From Methanocella_A sp049676595 (GTDB lineage Archaea; Halobacteriota; Methanocellia; Methanocellales; Methanocellaceae), in assembly GCF_049676595.1 (NCBI RefSeq), contig NZ_CP187259.1, positions 2,790,001 to 2,854,000 of the forward strand: a stretch of DNA of 64,000 nt. The letters run 5' to 3'. Of the stretch, positions 22,471 to 31,908 are shown piece by piece. The position numbers and the translations under genes are program-made. The notes beneath the pieces are model-generated. The model saw only the letters and a program-made list of their open reading frames with translations, searched no databases and was not told the origin of the DNA. Every line of letters starts with the position of its first letter. Within the stretch, counting starts at the first letter, position 1.

Positions 22471-24140
22471 ATGGATGACAGGGAAAGCCTGATCAGGCTT
22501 GGCACATACCTGGGCGTCATCAAGGACAGCTCCACTGCCCGGCGCTTGTCGAGCTGCCTGAATGATAGAGACGCGGGTAAATGGCTCCTCGCCTCGGCAG
22601 AGATTCTAAAGAAGCCCTGTGGAATCAAGGGTACTGAGGAAATGACCACGATCATCCGCTCGACAGATTATGATCGTCTGCCATTTTCCGATTCCAGCGC
22701 TGTGGACGCGCTGGCCCGGCAGGTCTACGAGAGGCTTGCTGCCGCTTTTGCCCGGGAAGGACAAATCCCGGCATTCGACGATTTTCTTCCCTACTTTTAC
22801 CAGTATTTGAACCGGGTGGAAACGACGGTCCGGGGTGCGTTGTTTACGGCCGGCATTAAAAAGGAGATAGTAGATCTGGCTAATCCCCTGGCATTCGAGA
22901 CAATCGCAGAGCTGAGACACCTCCCGGGCAGGAAATACGGTGAAACTTCGTCCCTGCCCGGCAACGTACGCCAGGTGACTGCCATGGTAAGATACATCCA
23001 CATCCTGATCGATCGCTACGATAAGATATGCCTCGGTAAGGAGCTAAGTGACAGTGTCCGGCAAAACCTGGACAGGCTGTCAGCCTATCCGTGGTACTTT
23101 ACGATGCAGGAGAAGAAGCGGAAAGCGGAGGCGGCAAGACCGCTGACCCGGGCCCTGGAAAAGCTCAGAGACTGGCCGGAGAACGAACAAGATAAGCAAG
23201 ACCTGATCACGGCCCTGTCAATCATGCTTTTTAACATCCTCCCGTCCCTGCAGCTGGCAGAGTACATAACAACGCTGCGCCCCGGGCCTGCAAACCGGTA
23301 CCTTCGGCACGGATATTTCGCGTTGCTGGCGCTGAACAGCCTGCTGGCTGACAGGCCCGGGCCGGCCGCGCAGTTCGCAGAAAAAGCTTACGAGATAGCA
23401 CCTGAGGCAGATCTGAAAGCATACGACTGCCTGCTTTCAGGCTGCATTAAAGTGCACCTGAAGGCCTACGAGGAGGCGATCGAGACGTTCGATGCGGGCC
23501 TCGGGCTCGCCGATCGGAAAATCCGATCGCTGATCAAGTTTTACACTGGTATTCTACAGTATGAGTTGGGCAATCCGGGGCTTGCGATCGACAGCTTCAG
23601 GGAAGCGAGGGCCGGCAGCACAGACGAATGCGATGCGATGACCCTGGGAAACAACATAGGCACCTGCTATATGGCCCTGGGAAACCCGAATGCGGCGCTT
23701 AGAGCCTTTGAGGAAGCCGAAAGCTCGTTCTCCGTATACAGGCAGGCTGACGGCCCGCCAGATGCGAACCGCTACTTATGGCCAGATGGGCATTGTGTAC
23801 CTGAGCATGCGGGAGTTTGAGCTGGCCGGCCTCAAACTTTAAAAAAGCCCTCAGGACTTCCCGGGAAGCGGGCAATTCCAGGAACGTGGCTGATCAGCTC
23901 ATAAACATAGGCCTGGCAGCCAAGGGTAAAAAAGAGTACACGACAGCTGCGAACTATTTCGCCTCAGCCCTGAACTACTCGTGTAGCATCGACTACGTAG
24001 AAGGTGTATTGTACTCCAGAGAACAGCTACGCCAGGCGCTGGCGCTCGACTGCAGGCACGGGGATATCCACCCCATTGAGAGGGACGTGATCAGGCGGCA
24101 CCCCCGCTTCTCCAGCCTCCTCATGGCGAGGCGCTGGTAG
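22471..24140 (+). pseudogene. TPR-repeat protein gene with two frameshifts
   Basis: ATG 22471 (MDDRESLIRLG) follows GGAGGTG at 22454-22460. The first frame runs about 450 residues: a helical N-terminal domain, then TPR units (SLLADRPGPAAQFAEKAYEI, KAYEEAIETFDAGLGLADR, GNPNAALRAFEEAESSF), ending at TGA about 23820. TPR-like sequence continues in the +1 frame from about 23765 (YGQMGIVYLSMREFELAGLKL) and then in the third frame from about 23830 (NFKKALRTSREAGNSRNVAD, AANYFASALNY), ending at 24140. Two frame changes near 23765 and 23825-23835 break one ancestral gene of about 555 residues. These are either real decay or sequencing errors; the AAAAAA run near 23840 is a plausible slip site. Confidence 0.7.
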
Positions 24141-24186
24141 GCAGGTAGGTAACCCTTTTATACTCGACACAGGTAAAGTGACAGCG

Positions 24187-25686
24187 ATGAGTGACCGGGA
24201 GATCGTCTCAGCCCTGAAGTACGTTTCGAGGATGAAGCCATCCTTCATGCTTTCCGAGCTGCGGGACTATACGAATGAGGAAGTGAGCACGGCGGACGTC
24301 TATAAGGTGGTCGAGCCGCTGCTGGACGAAACAGGGCTCCGGGCGACGCCGGAGGGTGAGGACTACCGCATCGAGCGGCTGCCGACGCCGGTCCGGCTTA
24401 CGCCTGGCAAAGAGGAACTGGATAGAGTAGAGACCTTTTTCAAGGCTCCGAGGGTATCAAGGAAGCTTGAGCGGCTCATAGAGAACTACGTGGAAAGGAA
24501 AACCCACAGGCAGTACGATGACCCCGCGGTGCTGGAGAAGCTCCGGCAAGCCGTCCAGGCGCAGAAAACCCAGTACTGGAAGGAGGGCAAAGCCCGCCAG
24601 ATCGACTATGCCAGCGGCTACAGCGTTCTAGGATATCTGACTTACCAGTTCCCGGTCTACTTCGTCCAGTTCCAGTATCTTCTCCAGGACCTGCTCAAGG
24701 ACGGCCTGCTCAAAGACAGGATCAAGGTACTGGATATCGGCACAGGCCCGGGCACAATACCGCTCGCCATCGTCGATTTCTACAACCGCCTGGACAAAGC
24801 GGAAGCAACTGTTTATACGCTGGAGAAGTACGACGAGAACATAGAAGCTTATACGATCCTGGTGCCGGAATATGCCGGGCTGAAAGGCCGGGTAAAGATC
24901 GAGAAGCCAGTGAAGGCCGATCTTATGGATAAGCCTGCTGTGCCGGATGGCATCGACCTGATGGTCTTCTCCAACGTCCTCAACGAGATCGACGCCCCCT
25001 TCGACGCTAAAGTAGATGCGGTCGCTGCCATGGCATCCCATCTGGCGCCCGACGGCAATATTGTCATTATCGAGCCGGCCGATAAGGAGAACTCCACGAG
25101 GATGCGCAGGCTGGTGAGAAAGCTGCTCGACAAAGGCCTGGGCATATACAGCCCCTGTGCATTCATATGGTGTGACAAGTGCAAGGCAGACATGTGCTGG
25201 AGCTTCGAAGAGAAGGCGGACATCCAGCCTCCAGACCTCATGAAGAAGCTGGCGGACACGGAAGAGTCTTACAAGTACCTGAATACGGACATTAAATTTT
25301 CCTATGCAATCCTGAGGAAGGACAGCCTCACCCGGGAGAAGTACCGAGTACCCAGAAAGGCGAGCGTCATGCGGCTCTCCATGCTCAAAAAGCACGTCGA
25401 AAAGCGCCTGAACGTCGTCGCCACCGTTATGTCCGGCGATCTTGGAGATAAGAAAGACCACGTCTTCAAGATCTGCGACGGCACCCCCGCCGGGCAGACT
25501 TACGCCATGCTGGCCCAGCACAACGTCAAGCCTGACAACGAGGCGCTGATAAAGGCGAAATATGGCGATGTCCTGCACTTTGAGAACGTGCTGGTCCGGT
25601 ACAACAAAGAGAACGACTCGATCAACTTACTGGTCAGCAAGGGCTCCATCGTCACTTCGGTCAACGCTGAGGAGAGCGAAGAGTAA
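24187..25686 (+). CDS. Rsm22/METTL17-like methyltransferase with a cysteine cluster
   Basis: 499 residues. An N-terminal helical region is followed by a Rossmann SAM-binding domain, with motif I VLDIGTGPGTIPLA at about 180 and motif IV-like SNVLNEID. A Cys-rich insert SPCAFIWCDKCKADMCW (about 325-342) follows. Rsm22/METTL17 proteins act on the small ribosomal subunit and, in eukaryotes, carry an iron-sulfur cluster on a similar set of four cysteines. The C-terminal 120 residues resemble a beta-barrel RNA-binding domain. I infer a role in small-subunit rRNA or assembly. The start is ATG 24187 after AGGTAAAG; GTG 24178 is an alternative. Confidence 0.65.
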   Translation: MSDREIVSALKYVSRMKPSFMLSELRDYTNEEVSTADVYKVVEPLLDETGLRATPEGEDYRIERLPTPVRLTPGKEELDRVETFFKAPRVSRKLERLIENYVERKTHRQYDDPAVLEKLRQAVQAQKTQYWKEGKARQIDYASGYSVLGYLTYQFPVYFVQFQYLLQDLLKDGLLKDRIKVLDIGTGPGTIPLAIVDFYNRLDKAEATVYTLEKYDENIEAYTILVPEYAGLKGRVKIEKPVKADLMDKPAVPDGIDLMVFSNVLNEIDAPFDAKVDAVAAMASHLAPDGNIVIIEPADKENSTRMRRLVRKLLDKGLGIYSPCAFIWCDKCKADMCWSFEEKADIQPPDLMKKLADTEESYKYLNTDIKFSYAILRKDSLTREKYRVPRKASVMRLSMLKKHVEKRLNVVATVMSGDLGDKKDHVFKICDGTPAGQTYAMLAQHNVKPDNEALIKAKYGDVLHFENVLVRYNKENDSINLLVSKGSIVTSVNAEESEE

Positions 25687-25707
25687 CGGCACAGCATTTT
25701 CGCTTTT

Positions 25708-25822
25708 AACCGCGGAGATGCACAGAGACTCACCGAGACGCACAGAGATTTACTTTAAAAAGTGAAAAGTTCATAATCCATATCGAAAAATCTATGTGCC
25801 TCTCTGTGCTCTCTGCGGTAAA
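25708..25822. repeat. Intergenic inverted element D (CACAGAGA words)
   Basis: The left arm AACCGCGGAGATGCACAGAG is followed by ACGCACAGAGA; the right arm has TGTGCCTCTCTGTGCTCTCTG and GCGGTAAA. It has the same layout as families A-C and E with a different word, and sits between the Rsm22-like gene and a minus-strand gene end. Confidence 0.7.
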
Positions 25823-25840
25823 TAATGAAAGATACGATAG

Positions 25841-26197
25841 TTAATGGTTTAGCCTCCGGGCTTTGGTGCCATCGACCGGAATATCGGCGGGCGGCTCGGG
25901 GTCTTTTGTATAGTCCCGGGCTTTTTCTCCGGAGGTCCAGAATCGTTCCCGGATGATCAGGATGTTCCGCCGGAGCTCCATCAGGGGCTCGTACAGCTCG
26001 TGGATTTCACCCTTCCACACGTCCGAGGTCCAGTTTTTCTGCTTCTCGTCCAGATCCAGGAGCATGAGGAAGACATCCGAGTAGTGCTCAAGATTCCTGA
26101 CATCTTTTTCCAGCTCTTCCTCGTCGGCGAGCATCTTGGCGATGATGGCGTTGATGTTCTGGTTGGCGTGTTCGAGCATATCTTCGCGAGAGGGCAT
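25841..26197 (-). CDS. Small helical protein of unknown function
   Basis: 118 residues, largely alpha-helical and acidic, with a probable coiled coil (IIAKMLADEEELEKDVRNLE) and a Pro-rich C-terminus. No family recognised. ATG 26197 (MPSREDM) is 8 bases from GGAG, better than ATG 26203 at 2 bases. Confidence 0.6.
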   Translation of the reverse strand: MPSREDMLEHANQNINAIIAKMLADEEELEKDVRNLEHYSDVFLMLLDLDEKQKNWTSDVWKGEIHELYEPLMELRRNILIIRERFWTSGEKARDYTKDPEPPADIPVDGTKARRLNH

Positions 26198-26312
26198 GAT
26201 CATATCTCCTGCAAGTTCCGGCAGCCGCGGATGCTTATAAGTATATGAGATATGGGCTAGTTCAATTAAATAGTTATTTCTGGATTAAAAAAGAGACTTC
26301 GGCTCAGCGCTC

Positions 26313-27455
26313 TTATTTGAACGCGTCGCCGATCTTCTCAAAGATATTCTTATGCTTGCCCTTCTTCGCCTCTTCCTTCTCGGCGGCCAGGATCTCGGCA
26401 TACATCTTCCGCTGGCTATCAGAGAGCTTTGCCGGCGTCTTGATCACGACTTTGACGTGCATGTCGCCTCGCCTGTTGGCTCGTAAGCTCTGGATACCCT
26501 CGCCCTTCAACCGGAAAACGGTGTCGGTCTGGGTGCCGGCCGGAATTTTGATCCGGGCTTTGCCGGTCAGCGTCTCAACCTCGACCTCGTCGCCTACCGC
26601 CGCCTGGGCGAAGGAGATGGGCATGAGGCAGGCGATATCCTCGCCGTACCGCTGGAAGAACGGGTGGGGCCTTACCCGGATGTGGACATAGAGGTCGCCG
26701 GGCATGCCGCCGGGCATCGGGGCGGGCTCGCCTTCCCCTGTGATGCGGAGCTGCAGGCCGTTGTCGACGCCTGCGGGTACCCGGACCAGGACTTTGCGGA
26801 CTTTGCGGGTCCTGCCCTTGCCCTTGCATTCGGGGCACGGGGTGTCGAAGGTCTTGCCTTTTCCAGCGCAGCGGGCGCAGGGGCCTACCCGGACCATCTG
26901 GCCGAACAGGCTCTGGGTCACCTGACGCACCTGGCCACTGCCGTTACACTGAGGACAGGTGGTGACCTTCGTCCCGGGCTTCGCACCCGAGCCGTTGCAC
27001 ACGTCGCAGGGCTCCAGGCGGGGGACGACGACTTCTTTTTCGCAGCCGAAGGCCGCTTCTTTGAAGTCGATGTCGACCTCGTGCCTGAGGTCGCTGCCCC
27101 GGTTAGGCTGGCCTCTGGAGCCGCCGCCTCCCCGGCCGAAGAACATGTCGAACAGGTTGTCGTAGTCCCCGAACCCCATGTCCCTGAAGATGTCGAAGTT
27201 GTTGAAGATGTCCGACTGAGAGTAGCCTTCCATGCCCGCGTGGCCGTACTGGTCATATTTGGACCGTTTCTGCTCATCGGACAGGACGGCGTAGGCCTCG
27301 GAGATCTCCTTGAACTTCTCCTCGGCCCCGGCCTCTTTGTTCCGGTCGGGATGGTACTGGAGCGCAAGCTTGCGGTACGCCTTCTTTATATCGTCCACGC
27401 CAGCGCTCTTGTCGACTCCAAGTACCTCATAGTAGTCTCGCTTGTTTCCAGCCAC
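26313..27455 (-). CDS. dnaJ: Chaperone DnaJ (Hsp40)
   Basis: 380 residues, full type I architecture. The J domain with HPD (QYHPDRNKEAG) is followed by a Gly/Phe-rich region (FGRGGGGSRGQ), then four zinc-binding CxxCxGxG repeats (CDVCNGSG, CPQCNGSG, CARCAGKG, CPECKGKG) at about 150-215, and a C-terminal substrate-binding domain. It stimulates DnaK ATPase in the cytoplasm. Last gene of the grpE-dnaK-dnaJ operon, 22 bases after dnaK. The arrangement and sequence are bacterial-like, consistent with the known horizontal origin of Hsp70 systems in mesophilic archaea. Confidence 0.97.
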   Translation of the reverse strand: MAGNKRDYYEVLGVDKSAGVDDIKKAYRKLALQYHPDRNKEAGAEEKFKEISEAYAVLSDEQKRSKYDQYGHAGMEGYSQSDIFNNFDIFRDMGFGDYDNLFDMFFGRGGGGSRGQPNRGSDLRHEVDIDFKEAAFGCEKEVVVPRLEPCDVCNGSGAKPGTKVTTCPQCNGSGQVRQVTQSLFGQMVRVGPCARCAGKGKTFDTPCPECKGKGRTRKVRKVLVRVPAGVDNGLQLRITGEGEPAPMPGGMPGDLYVHIRVRPHPFFQRYGEDIACLMPISFAQAAVGDEVEVETLTGKARIKIPAGTQTDTVFRLKGEGIQSLRANRRGDMHVKVVIKTPAKLSDSQRKMYAEILAAEKEEAKKGKHKNIFEKIGDAFK

Positions 27456-27477
27456 AGTACAATCCCCGGAAGCGTTT

Positions 27478-29355
27478 TTACTTCTTGTCGTTGACTACTT
27501 CGTAGTCGGCGTCCACGACATTCGGGTCCTTGCCCGGGCTGCTGCCAGAGGTTTGCTGGCCACCTGGCTGACCCTGCTGTTGGGCCTGCTGTTGCTGGGC
27601 CTGTTGCTGCTGGTACTGCTGCTGGGCGTTCTGGTACAGGACAGTGGCCACCTCGTTCATGGTCTTGGTGAGGTCCGCTGTCGCGGCCTTGATCTTCTCG
27701 AGATCGCCGGTCTTCTGGGCTTCGCGCAGAGCATCGGAGCCCTTGGTGACGCGCTCCTTCTGGTCTGCGGTGATCTTGTCGGCCGCGTCCGCGAGCGTCT
27801 TCTCGGAAGAGTAGAGCAGGGTATCTGCCTGGTTCATAACCTCGGCCTTCTCCTTCTTCGCCGCATCGTCGGCCGCGAACTTCTCGGCGTCCTTGACCAT
27901 GCGCTCGATGTCGGTCTTGTCAAGTTTCGTCGACGCGGTGATTGTGATCGCCTGCTCCTTGCCAGTGCCCAGGTCCTTGGCCTTGACATTCATGATGCCG
28001 TTGGCGTCGATGTCGAAGGTGACCTCGATCTGGGGGATGCCACGGGGTGCCGACGGGATGCCGATCAGGTGGAACCTGCCCAGCGTGGTGTTGTCGTAGG
28101 CCATAGGCCTCTCGCCCTGGATGACGTGGATCTCTACCGAGGTCTGGTTGTCGGCCGCGGTGGAGAACACCTGGCTCTTCCTCGTCGGGATCGTGGTGTT
28201 GCGCTCGATGAGCCTGGTGGCCACGTTGCCGAGAGTCTCGATGCCGAGGCTGAGCGGGGTGACGTCCAGCAGCAGCAGGTCCTTGACCTCTCCGGCCATT
28301 ACGCCGCCCTGGATCGAGGCGCCCATCGCGACGCACTCCATCGGGTCGATGCCGCGCTCCGGCTCCTTGCCGAAGAACTTCTTGATCGTCTCGATGACGA
28401 CCGGCATCCTCGTCGGGCCGCCGACCAGGATGATCCTGTCGATCTGGTTGGCCGCGAGCTTTGCGTCGGAGATCGCCTGCCTCATCGGGGCGTAGCAGCG
28501 GTCGACGACGTCTCTCACTAATTCTTCGAGCTTGGCCCTGGTGAGCACCATGTCGAGGTGCTTGGGACCGCTGGCGTCTGCGGTGATGAAGGGTAAATTG
28601 ATCTGGGTCTGCAGGGTGCTGGAGAGCTCGATCTTGGCCTTCTCTGCCGAGTCCCTGAGCCGCTGCATCGCCATCTTGTCGTTGCGGAGGTCGATGCCCG
28701 TGTCCTTCTTGAACTGGCTGGCGATGTAGTCGATGATCTTGTTGTCCATATCGGTGCCGCCCAGCTGGGTGTCGCCCGACGTGGAGAGTACTTCGAATAC
28801 TCCGTCGCCCATCTCCATGATGGTGACATCGAGGGTGCCGCCGCCCAGGTCGAAGACCAGGATCTTCTGGCTGCCCTTCTTGTCCAGGCCGAAGGCGAGC
28901 GCTGCCGCGGTCGGCTCGTTGATGACACGGAGGACTTCCAGGCCTGCGATGGTGCCTGCATCCTTGGTCGCCTGGCGCTGGTTGTCGTTGAAGTACGCCG
29001 GCACAGTGATGACTGCCTTCGTGATCTTCTCGCCCAGGTAAGCTTCCGCATCCTGCTTGATCTTCTGGAGGATCATGGCAGAGATTTCCTGCGGGGTGTA
29101 TTTCTTGCCGTCGATGTCGACCTTGTAGTCAGTACCCATCTTGCGCTTGATGGCCATGATCGTGCGCTCGGGGTTGGTCACAGCCTGGCGCCTGGCCGCT
29201 TCTCCGACCAGCCTCTCGCCGGACTTCGTGAACGCCACTACTGACGGGAACATCCTCGCGCCTTCCGCGCTGGGGATGATAACGGGCTTGCCGCCCTCCA
29301 TGATTGCCGCTTCTGAGTTGCTGGTCCCTAAGTCAATTCCTAGAATTTTGGACAT
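27478..29355 (-). CDS. dnaK: Chaperone DnaK (Hsp70)
   Basis: 625 residues. The ATPase domain starts ILGIDLGTSNSEAAI, with phosphate loops DLGGGTLDVTIME and VGGPTRMPVV. The linker motif is DLLLLDVTPLSLGIE, followed by the substrate-binding beta domain and helical lid. The C-terminus is a Gln-rich low-complexity tail ending with VDADYEVV, the EEVD-like end typical of DnaK. It starts at ATG 29355 after GAGGTAG (8-9 nt away); an in-frame TTG two codons upstream is not favoured. Seven bases separate it from grpE. Confidence 0.98.
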   Translation of the reverse strand: MSKILGIDLGTSNSEAAIMEGGKPVIIPSAEGARMFPSVVAFTKSGERLVGEAARRQAVTNPERTIMAIKRKMGTDYKVDIDGKKYTPQEISAMILQKIKQDAEAYLGEKITKAVITVPAYFNDNQRQATKDAGTIAGLEVLRVINEPTAAALAFGLDKKGSQKILVFDLGGGTLDVTIMEMGDGVFEVLSTSGDTQLGGTDMDNKIIDYIASQFKKDTGIDLRNDKMAMQRLRDSAEKAKIELSSTLQTQINLPFITADASGPKHLDMVLTRAKLEELVRDVVDRCYAPMRQAISDAKLAANQIDRIILVGGPTRMPVVIETIKKFFGKEPERGIDPMECVAMGASIQGGVMAGEVKDLLLLDVTPLSLGIETLGNVATRLIERNTTIPTRKSQVFSTAADNQTSVEIHVIQGERPMAYDNTTLGRFHLIGIPSAPRGIPQIEVTFDIDANGIMNVKAKDLGTGKEQAITITASTKLDKTDIERMVKDAEKFAADDAAKKEKAEVMNQADTLLYSSEKTLADAADKITADQKERVTKGSDALREAQKTGDLEKIKAATADLTKTMNEVATVLYQNAQQQYQQQQAQQQQAQQQGQPGGQQTSGSSPGKDPNVVDADYEVVNDKK

Positions 29356-29362
29356 TTGCAAT

Positions 29363-29890
29363 CTACCTCTTTGATACTTTCACTTTCGCGTAGCGAATGA
29401 CTTTTGAATACAACATGTAGCCCCGCTGGAACTCGTCGAGAATCGTGCCTTCCTCGACCTCCTGCGACGCTTCCTGCATCATCGCTTCGTGCAGGTGCGG
29501 GTCGAATTTCTTGCCCACCGCTTCGATCGGCTTCAGGCCGTGCTTTGTCAGAGTTGCCGCCATCTGGGCGTAGATCATCTCCAGGCCTTTGGCCATCTGC
29601 CCGTCGCCCGCTTTCCTGGCGTTAGCCACGGCACGTTCCAGGTTCTCGTACACGTCGATGAGCTCGAGGATGAGCCCCTCGTTAGCGTACCGGACGACGT
29701 CTTCCTTTTCCCGGGCCACGCGCTTTTTGTAGTTCTCGAAATCCGCCTGCAGGTAGCGCAGACCGGTCAGGTACTCCTCCACCTGTCGCGTAAGGCGGGC
29801 GACTTCGTCGCCTTCGTTCGGTTCCTCGGCTTGTGCCTGCCGATCAATCTTTTCAGCTTCGTCCCTGGCAGGGACGCTTTTCGAGTCCAT
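29363..29890 (-). CDS. grpE: Nucleotide exchange factor GrpE
   Basis: 175 residues. A charged N-terminal tail and long coiled coil are followed by YLQADFENYKKRVAREKED and the C-terminal beta wing with the conserved GKKFDPHLHEAM. It releases ADP from DnaK. GGAGGGC precedes ATG 29890. First gene of the heat-shock operon. Confidence 0.96.
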   Translation of the reverse strand: MDSKSVPARDEAEKIDRQAQAEEPNEGDEVARLTRQVEEYLTGLRYLQADFENYKKRVAREKEDVVRYANEGLILELIDVYENLERAVANARKAGDGQMAKGLEMIYAQMAATLTKHGLKPIEAVGKKFDPHLHEAMMQEASQEVEEGTILDEFQRGYMLYSKVIRYAKVKVSKR

Positions 29891-29904
29891 ACATGCCCTC
29901 CGTA

Positions 29905-29960
29905 GCCCGGTTATTATATAGACGGGTTTAAAGTAATGTTTGCACTTCTATATATAGTTT
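29905..29960 (-). promoter_or_regulatory. Promoter region of the grpE-dnaK-dnaJ operon
   Basis: Two TATA-like stretches on the minus strand, ACTATATATAG (about 29945-29957) and TCTATATAATAAC (about 29910-29922), lie upstream of grpE, consistent with alternative TBP/TFB-dependent starts. I see no bacterial CIRCE element. Confidence 0.5.
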
Positions 29961-30074
29961 ATCGTACAACCGATCAAGTAACTGGCGCACCGACCGCGGT
30001 GCGATCACGGCGTGGTCCACGATATGCACAAGTGCAAATGCAATCGTATACGCGGTAAATTAAAACCTGCAACA

Positions 30075-30091
30075 ACCCTGTAATACAGGGT
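30075..30091. promoter_or_regulatory. 17-bp palindrome beside a TATA box
   Basis: ACCCTGTA-A-TACAGGGT is a perfect 8-bp inverted repeat with a single central base, overlapping TATAAATTA (30090-30098). It lies 240 bases upstream of the KaiC-like gene, in the 437-base gap that otherwise holds only AT-rich sequence and the grpE promoter. Operator-like; the binding factor and target are unknown. Confidence 0.45.
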
Positions 30092-30327
30092 ATAAATTAG
30101 AAGCGGCAAAGCATAAATATTTTCCAGCTTCGCCAGTTTTCAGATGAGAAAGAGGCGCAAAGCGAATTTTTTTGGGCCCCTTATTACAGACCCACGACGT
30201 CCTGCCCTCGCAGCGAAAAGCCACTACCATAAGGCTTTTTAAAGAAGAGCGGCAATTGGTATTATTATGCCCGGGGATAAGGCGCTGCTTTATAACCGCA
30301 GGCTGGAAAAAAGACTGGGTTGCCACT

Positions 30328-31053
30328 ATGGAACGTGTTTCAACAGGCATCGATGAGCTGGACCAGTTCATCAGCGGGGGTTACCCCCGGGGCAAAAGCG
30401 TGCTCGTGACCGGGACCCCCGGATCAGGTAAAACTATCATTGCCATCCATTTCATATACCGTGGCTGCCTCGACGGCAAAAAGTGCATTTACATAGCCAC
30501 TGAAGAAGAGCTCGAAGATATTCTTCACCAGGCCGAGAGCATCGGCCGGGACATCCGGCAGTTCTACGAGTCCGGCCAGCTGAAGATCATCAAGCTCTAC
30601 GAGGAGAGAGCCTATACCACCATTCAGACCATGTCGCTGGGCTTCGAAAAGATCGATAGCCTACAGTCGGACATCATCAGCCTCGTCGAAAAAATACCCC
30701 GAGAGACCGATCTGGTCGTCATCGACAACCTGGGCGTCTTCACCTTAAACATGTCCATGGACGAGTTCCGCAAGCAGCTCGACACCCTCAACCTATTGCT
30801 GGCCAAGCAGCACTTCACTTCGCTCTACATCATGGACGACACCTCCAACCGCCGCACGGAGGGGGTAGCCTCTTACTCCGCCTATGGCGTCATCCGGCTC
30901 TCCATCAAGGAGAACCCGTACACGAACCTGAGAGAGCGGCACCTCGAGATCAACAAGATGAGAGCCACCAGCATCCCGCTGGAGAGCTATGCTTTCAACA
31001 TCACGTCCGAGGGCATCAGGATATTGCAGAAGAAAGGTGTCTGGTCCCTTTAG
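30328..31053 (+). CDS. KaiC/RadA-like single-domain ATPase
   Basis: 241 residues. The KaiC-type opening is RVSTGIDELDQFISGGYPRG, Walker A is GTPGSGKT, and Walker B is LVVIDNL after EKIPRETD. This is a single RecA-fold ATPase of the archaeal family often linked to signalling. ATG 30328 places this opening at the N-terminus; the frame runs 52 codons farther upstream, but the added residues are unlike the family. No partner gene is obvious. Confidence 0.85.
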   Translation: MERVSTGIDELDQFISGGYPRGKSVLVTGTPGSGKTIIAIHFIYRGCLDGKKCIYIATEEELEDILHQAESIGRDIRQFYESGQLKIIKLYEERAYTTIQTMSLGFEKIDSLQSDIISLVEKIPRETDLVVIDNLGVFTLNMSMDEFRKQLDTLNLLLAKQHFTSLYIMDDTSNRRTEGVASYSAYGVIRLSIKENPYTNLRERHLEINKMRATSIPLESYAFNITSEGIRILQKKGVWSL

Positions 31054-31131
31054 GGACAAGAGTGCATAGGGTCGTCGCAGCCAGCGCCTGTCGGCGATAA
31101 CTCTTTATATTCAAGTGTAAACAAATAATCG

Positions 31132-31899
31132 ATGGCTAATTTACAAAAATATGTACTTACTGCTATCATAATTATCACAGTCATTGTTGCGCTGTCAGCC
31201 GGAACCTATTACTTATTCTTAAAACCTGGCGAAGCTCTAAGTCCAGAGCAGACAGCGATCGATATCGCCCTGAACACCCCGGCTTCGAAAGAAGCTGCAT
31301 CCCAGTACGGCCAGTTCGAGCCCGGAGTGGTCGTAGGGAATGTCACCCCATCCAGCGAGAGCCAGCTGTCCGGCTACATCAATGCCTCTGGGGTACTGCT
31401 GGAAGTCCCCGCCACATACGGGGGCTGGGCAGTAGGCGAGAACCTCGTCTTCACCGTTGACGTGCAGAGTAAACAGATCATGTGCAGGGAGCAGTACTTC
31501 CGCAGGACATTCCCCGCAACAGCTACAGCCATCGTGCCACCCGGGGCATCCTGGTATCACAGAGTATACGGAGCTCAGGGACTCCATGGAGCTGATACCT
31601 ACACATACAAGGCTGACTTCACATACGAGCCCAGAAACGCTTCGGTTTACCAACAAGTTATGTCAGGCGAGGAGCTGAGCCACTATCGGAACAGAACAGA
31701 AAGCCGAGCGATAGAGTACACAGGTGCTCGCGACAATGGCACGGTTTCAGCACCTGGCAGCCTGGCGGTGAACAAGAGTATACACTCTTCTGGACAGCGG
31801 ATTTCTAGCGGTACAGGACCGCTTCCTGAGGCGCTCTACCTGGTCATCGAGAACAGGGACAGCGAGCCGGTAACTGTCAGCTACCAGGCTCTCATGTAG
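31132..31899 (+). CDS. Exported single-anchor protein of unknown function
   Basis: 255 residues. An N-terminal membrane helix (VLTAIIIITVIVALSAGTYY) has a lysine before it, giving N-in orientation. The ectodomain is about 220 residues, with many Asn-X-Ser/Thr sites and predicted beta strands. No lipobox. No family recognised. TATA-like CTTTATATTC lies about 25-30 bases before ATG 31132, pointing to a leaderless message. Confidence 0.65.
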   Translation: MANLQKYVLTAIIIITVIVALSAGTYYLFLKPGEALSPEQTAIDIALNTPASKEAASQYGQFEPGVVVGNVTPSSESQLSGYINASGVLLEVPATYGGWAVGENLVFTVDVQSKQIMCREQYFRRTFPATATAIVPPGASWYHRVYGAQGLHGADTYTYKADFTYEPRNASVYQQVMSGEELSHYRNRTESRAIEYTGARDNGTVSAPGSLAVNKSIHSSGQRISSGTGPLPEALYLVIENRDSEPVTVSYQALM

Positions 31900-31908
31900 A
31901 GGTAAAGA

